Of a stretch of 54,993 nt of DNA, positions 54,606 to 54,993 are shown one piece after another (the stretch's first letter is position 1; each line of letters opens with the position of its first letter). The translations under genes were made by a program, and so were the position numbers. The stretch is from Deltaproteobacteria bacterium (GTDB taxonomy: Bacteria; Desulfobacterota; Desulfobulbia; Desulfobulbales; Desulfurivibrionaceae): the NCBI GenBank assembly GCA_013349285.1, contig DUZU01000020.1:1-54993 (forward strand), in the 5' to 3' direction. Below the pieces are notes generated by a model. The model was not told where the DNA came from and made no database searches. It saw nothing but the letters and a program-made list of their open reading frames with translations.

Positions 54606-54993
54606 GTGGATTCAACAACTTCGCCCTCCTTAGCATTGGAACTGCTTGACGCCCTCTATGAAATCCATCGTGACTGGCTGGCCGGCTATACCTTTGCCTG
54701 TGGTCGGGGGTGCTCCGCCTGTTGCACGCAAAGTGTCAATGTGACCGCACTAGAGGGACGCCTGGTAAGCGATTATCTGTTGGCCAATGGTTGGGGTAGG
54801 GCGGGCCTTGAGCAAAGGCTGGGCAAGTTCCCTGGCCGCCGCAGGGCTTTGCTGACCACCAATGACTTTGCCCGGCTCTGTTTTGATGGGGTTGAGGCGC
54901 CGGAGGAAGAGGGGACACCATGGGATTTTACCCCGTGCCTGTTTCTTAAAAATAATTGCTGCACCATTTATCCGGTCCGGCCCTTTATGTGCA
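54606..54993 (+). CDS. YkgJ-type Cys-cluster protein, truncated by window end
   Basis: An open frame from a GTG at 54606 runs off the right edge (129 codons seen). It has FACGRGCSACCTQSVNVTALEG near residues 30-51 and CLFLKNNCCTIYPVRPFMC at the end, the two Cys patches of the YkgJ/UPF0153 zinc-or-iron-chelating family. The start is uncertain because no clear Shine-Dalgarno precedes the GTG. The function is unknown. Confidence 0.8.
   Translation, partial: MDSTTSPSLALELLDALYEIHRDWLAGYTFACGRGCSACCTQSVNVTALEGRLVSDYLLANGWGRAGLEQRLGKFPGRRRALLTTNDFARLCFDGVEAPEEEGTPWDFTPCLFLKNNCCTIYPVRPFMC

Overview
The window is about 55 kb of gene-dense bacterial chromosome with G+C-rich coding sequence. It suggests an anaerobic, sulfur-metabolising member of the Desulfobacterota, probably Desulfobulbales-like; the lineage is an inference. 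The grounds are a full-length DsrC with both C-terminal cysteines, a 12-haem periplasmic cytochrome c, an oxygen-sensitive class III ribonucleotide reductase, a TauE/SafE-type exporter, an NIL-domain ferredoxin and a CooT-type nickel protein. I saw no insertion sequence, prophage, CRISPR array, tRNA or rRNA. A perfect parS site next to parAB suggests the right end lies near the replication origin.

Layout. 0-8 kb: TauE exporter operon with a structured leader; an endonuclease III-exonuclease III fusion gene; a 12-haem cytochrome; endonuclease IV behind a Ser/Thr kinase carrying a cyclic-nucleotide-binding domain; an SDR epimerase. 8-18 kb: holA, clpS-clpA, an OB-fold lipoprotein, panE, metK-ahcY (methyl cycle) and birA. 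18-26 kb: signalling block with a haem-type chemoreceptor, a rhodanese-metallo-beta-lactamase protein, a GAF-GGDEF protein with a ruined active site, a globin-coupled diguanylate cyclase, and surE. 26-30 kb: a 4-OT tautomerase, ligA, acylphosphatase, and a zinc-ribbon/ATP-grasp pair. 30-36 kb: dsrC, the nrdD-thioredoxin-fold-nrdG operon under tandem NrdR boxes, and nadB.

36-45 kb: HAD phosphatase plus an unknown gene, a His-rich/CooT nickel pair, CoA-binding protein, response regulator, hydrolase, hisS-aspS, a palindromic repeat, HEAT protein, EamA transporter and DUF309 protein. 45-49 kb: CheY, a secreted Gly-rich protein, a coupled kinase-kinase-NIL ferredoxin operon, and a 0.8-kb stretch without genes. 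49-55 kb: a 49-residue RCKP rubredoxin-like protein with a cupin, an M20 peptidase, parS-parA-parB, pyrK-pyrD, and the start of a YkgJ-type cysteine-cluster protein cut by the window edge.

Most of the window is core metabolism. The best candidates for new biology are the Nth-Xth fusion, the pseudo-diguanylate cyclase with an intact I-site beside a globin-coupled cyclase, the zinc-ribbon/ATP-grasp pair, the coupled kinase-kinase-ferredoxin operon, the start-codon hairpin of nrdG, and the nested palindromic elements. None of these is a proven new system from sequence alone.
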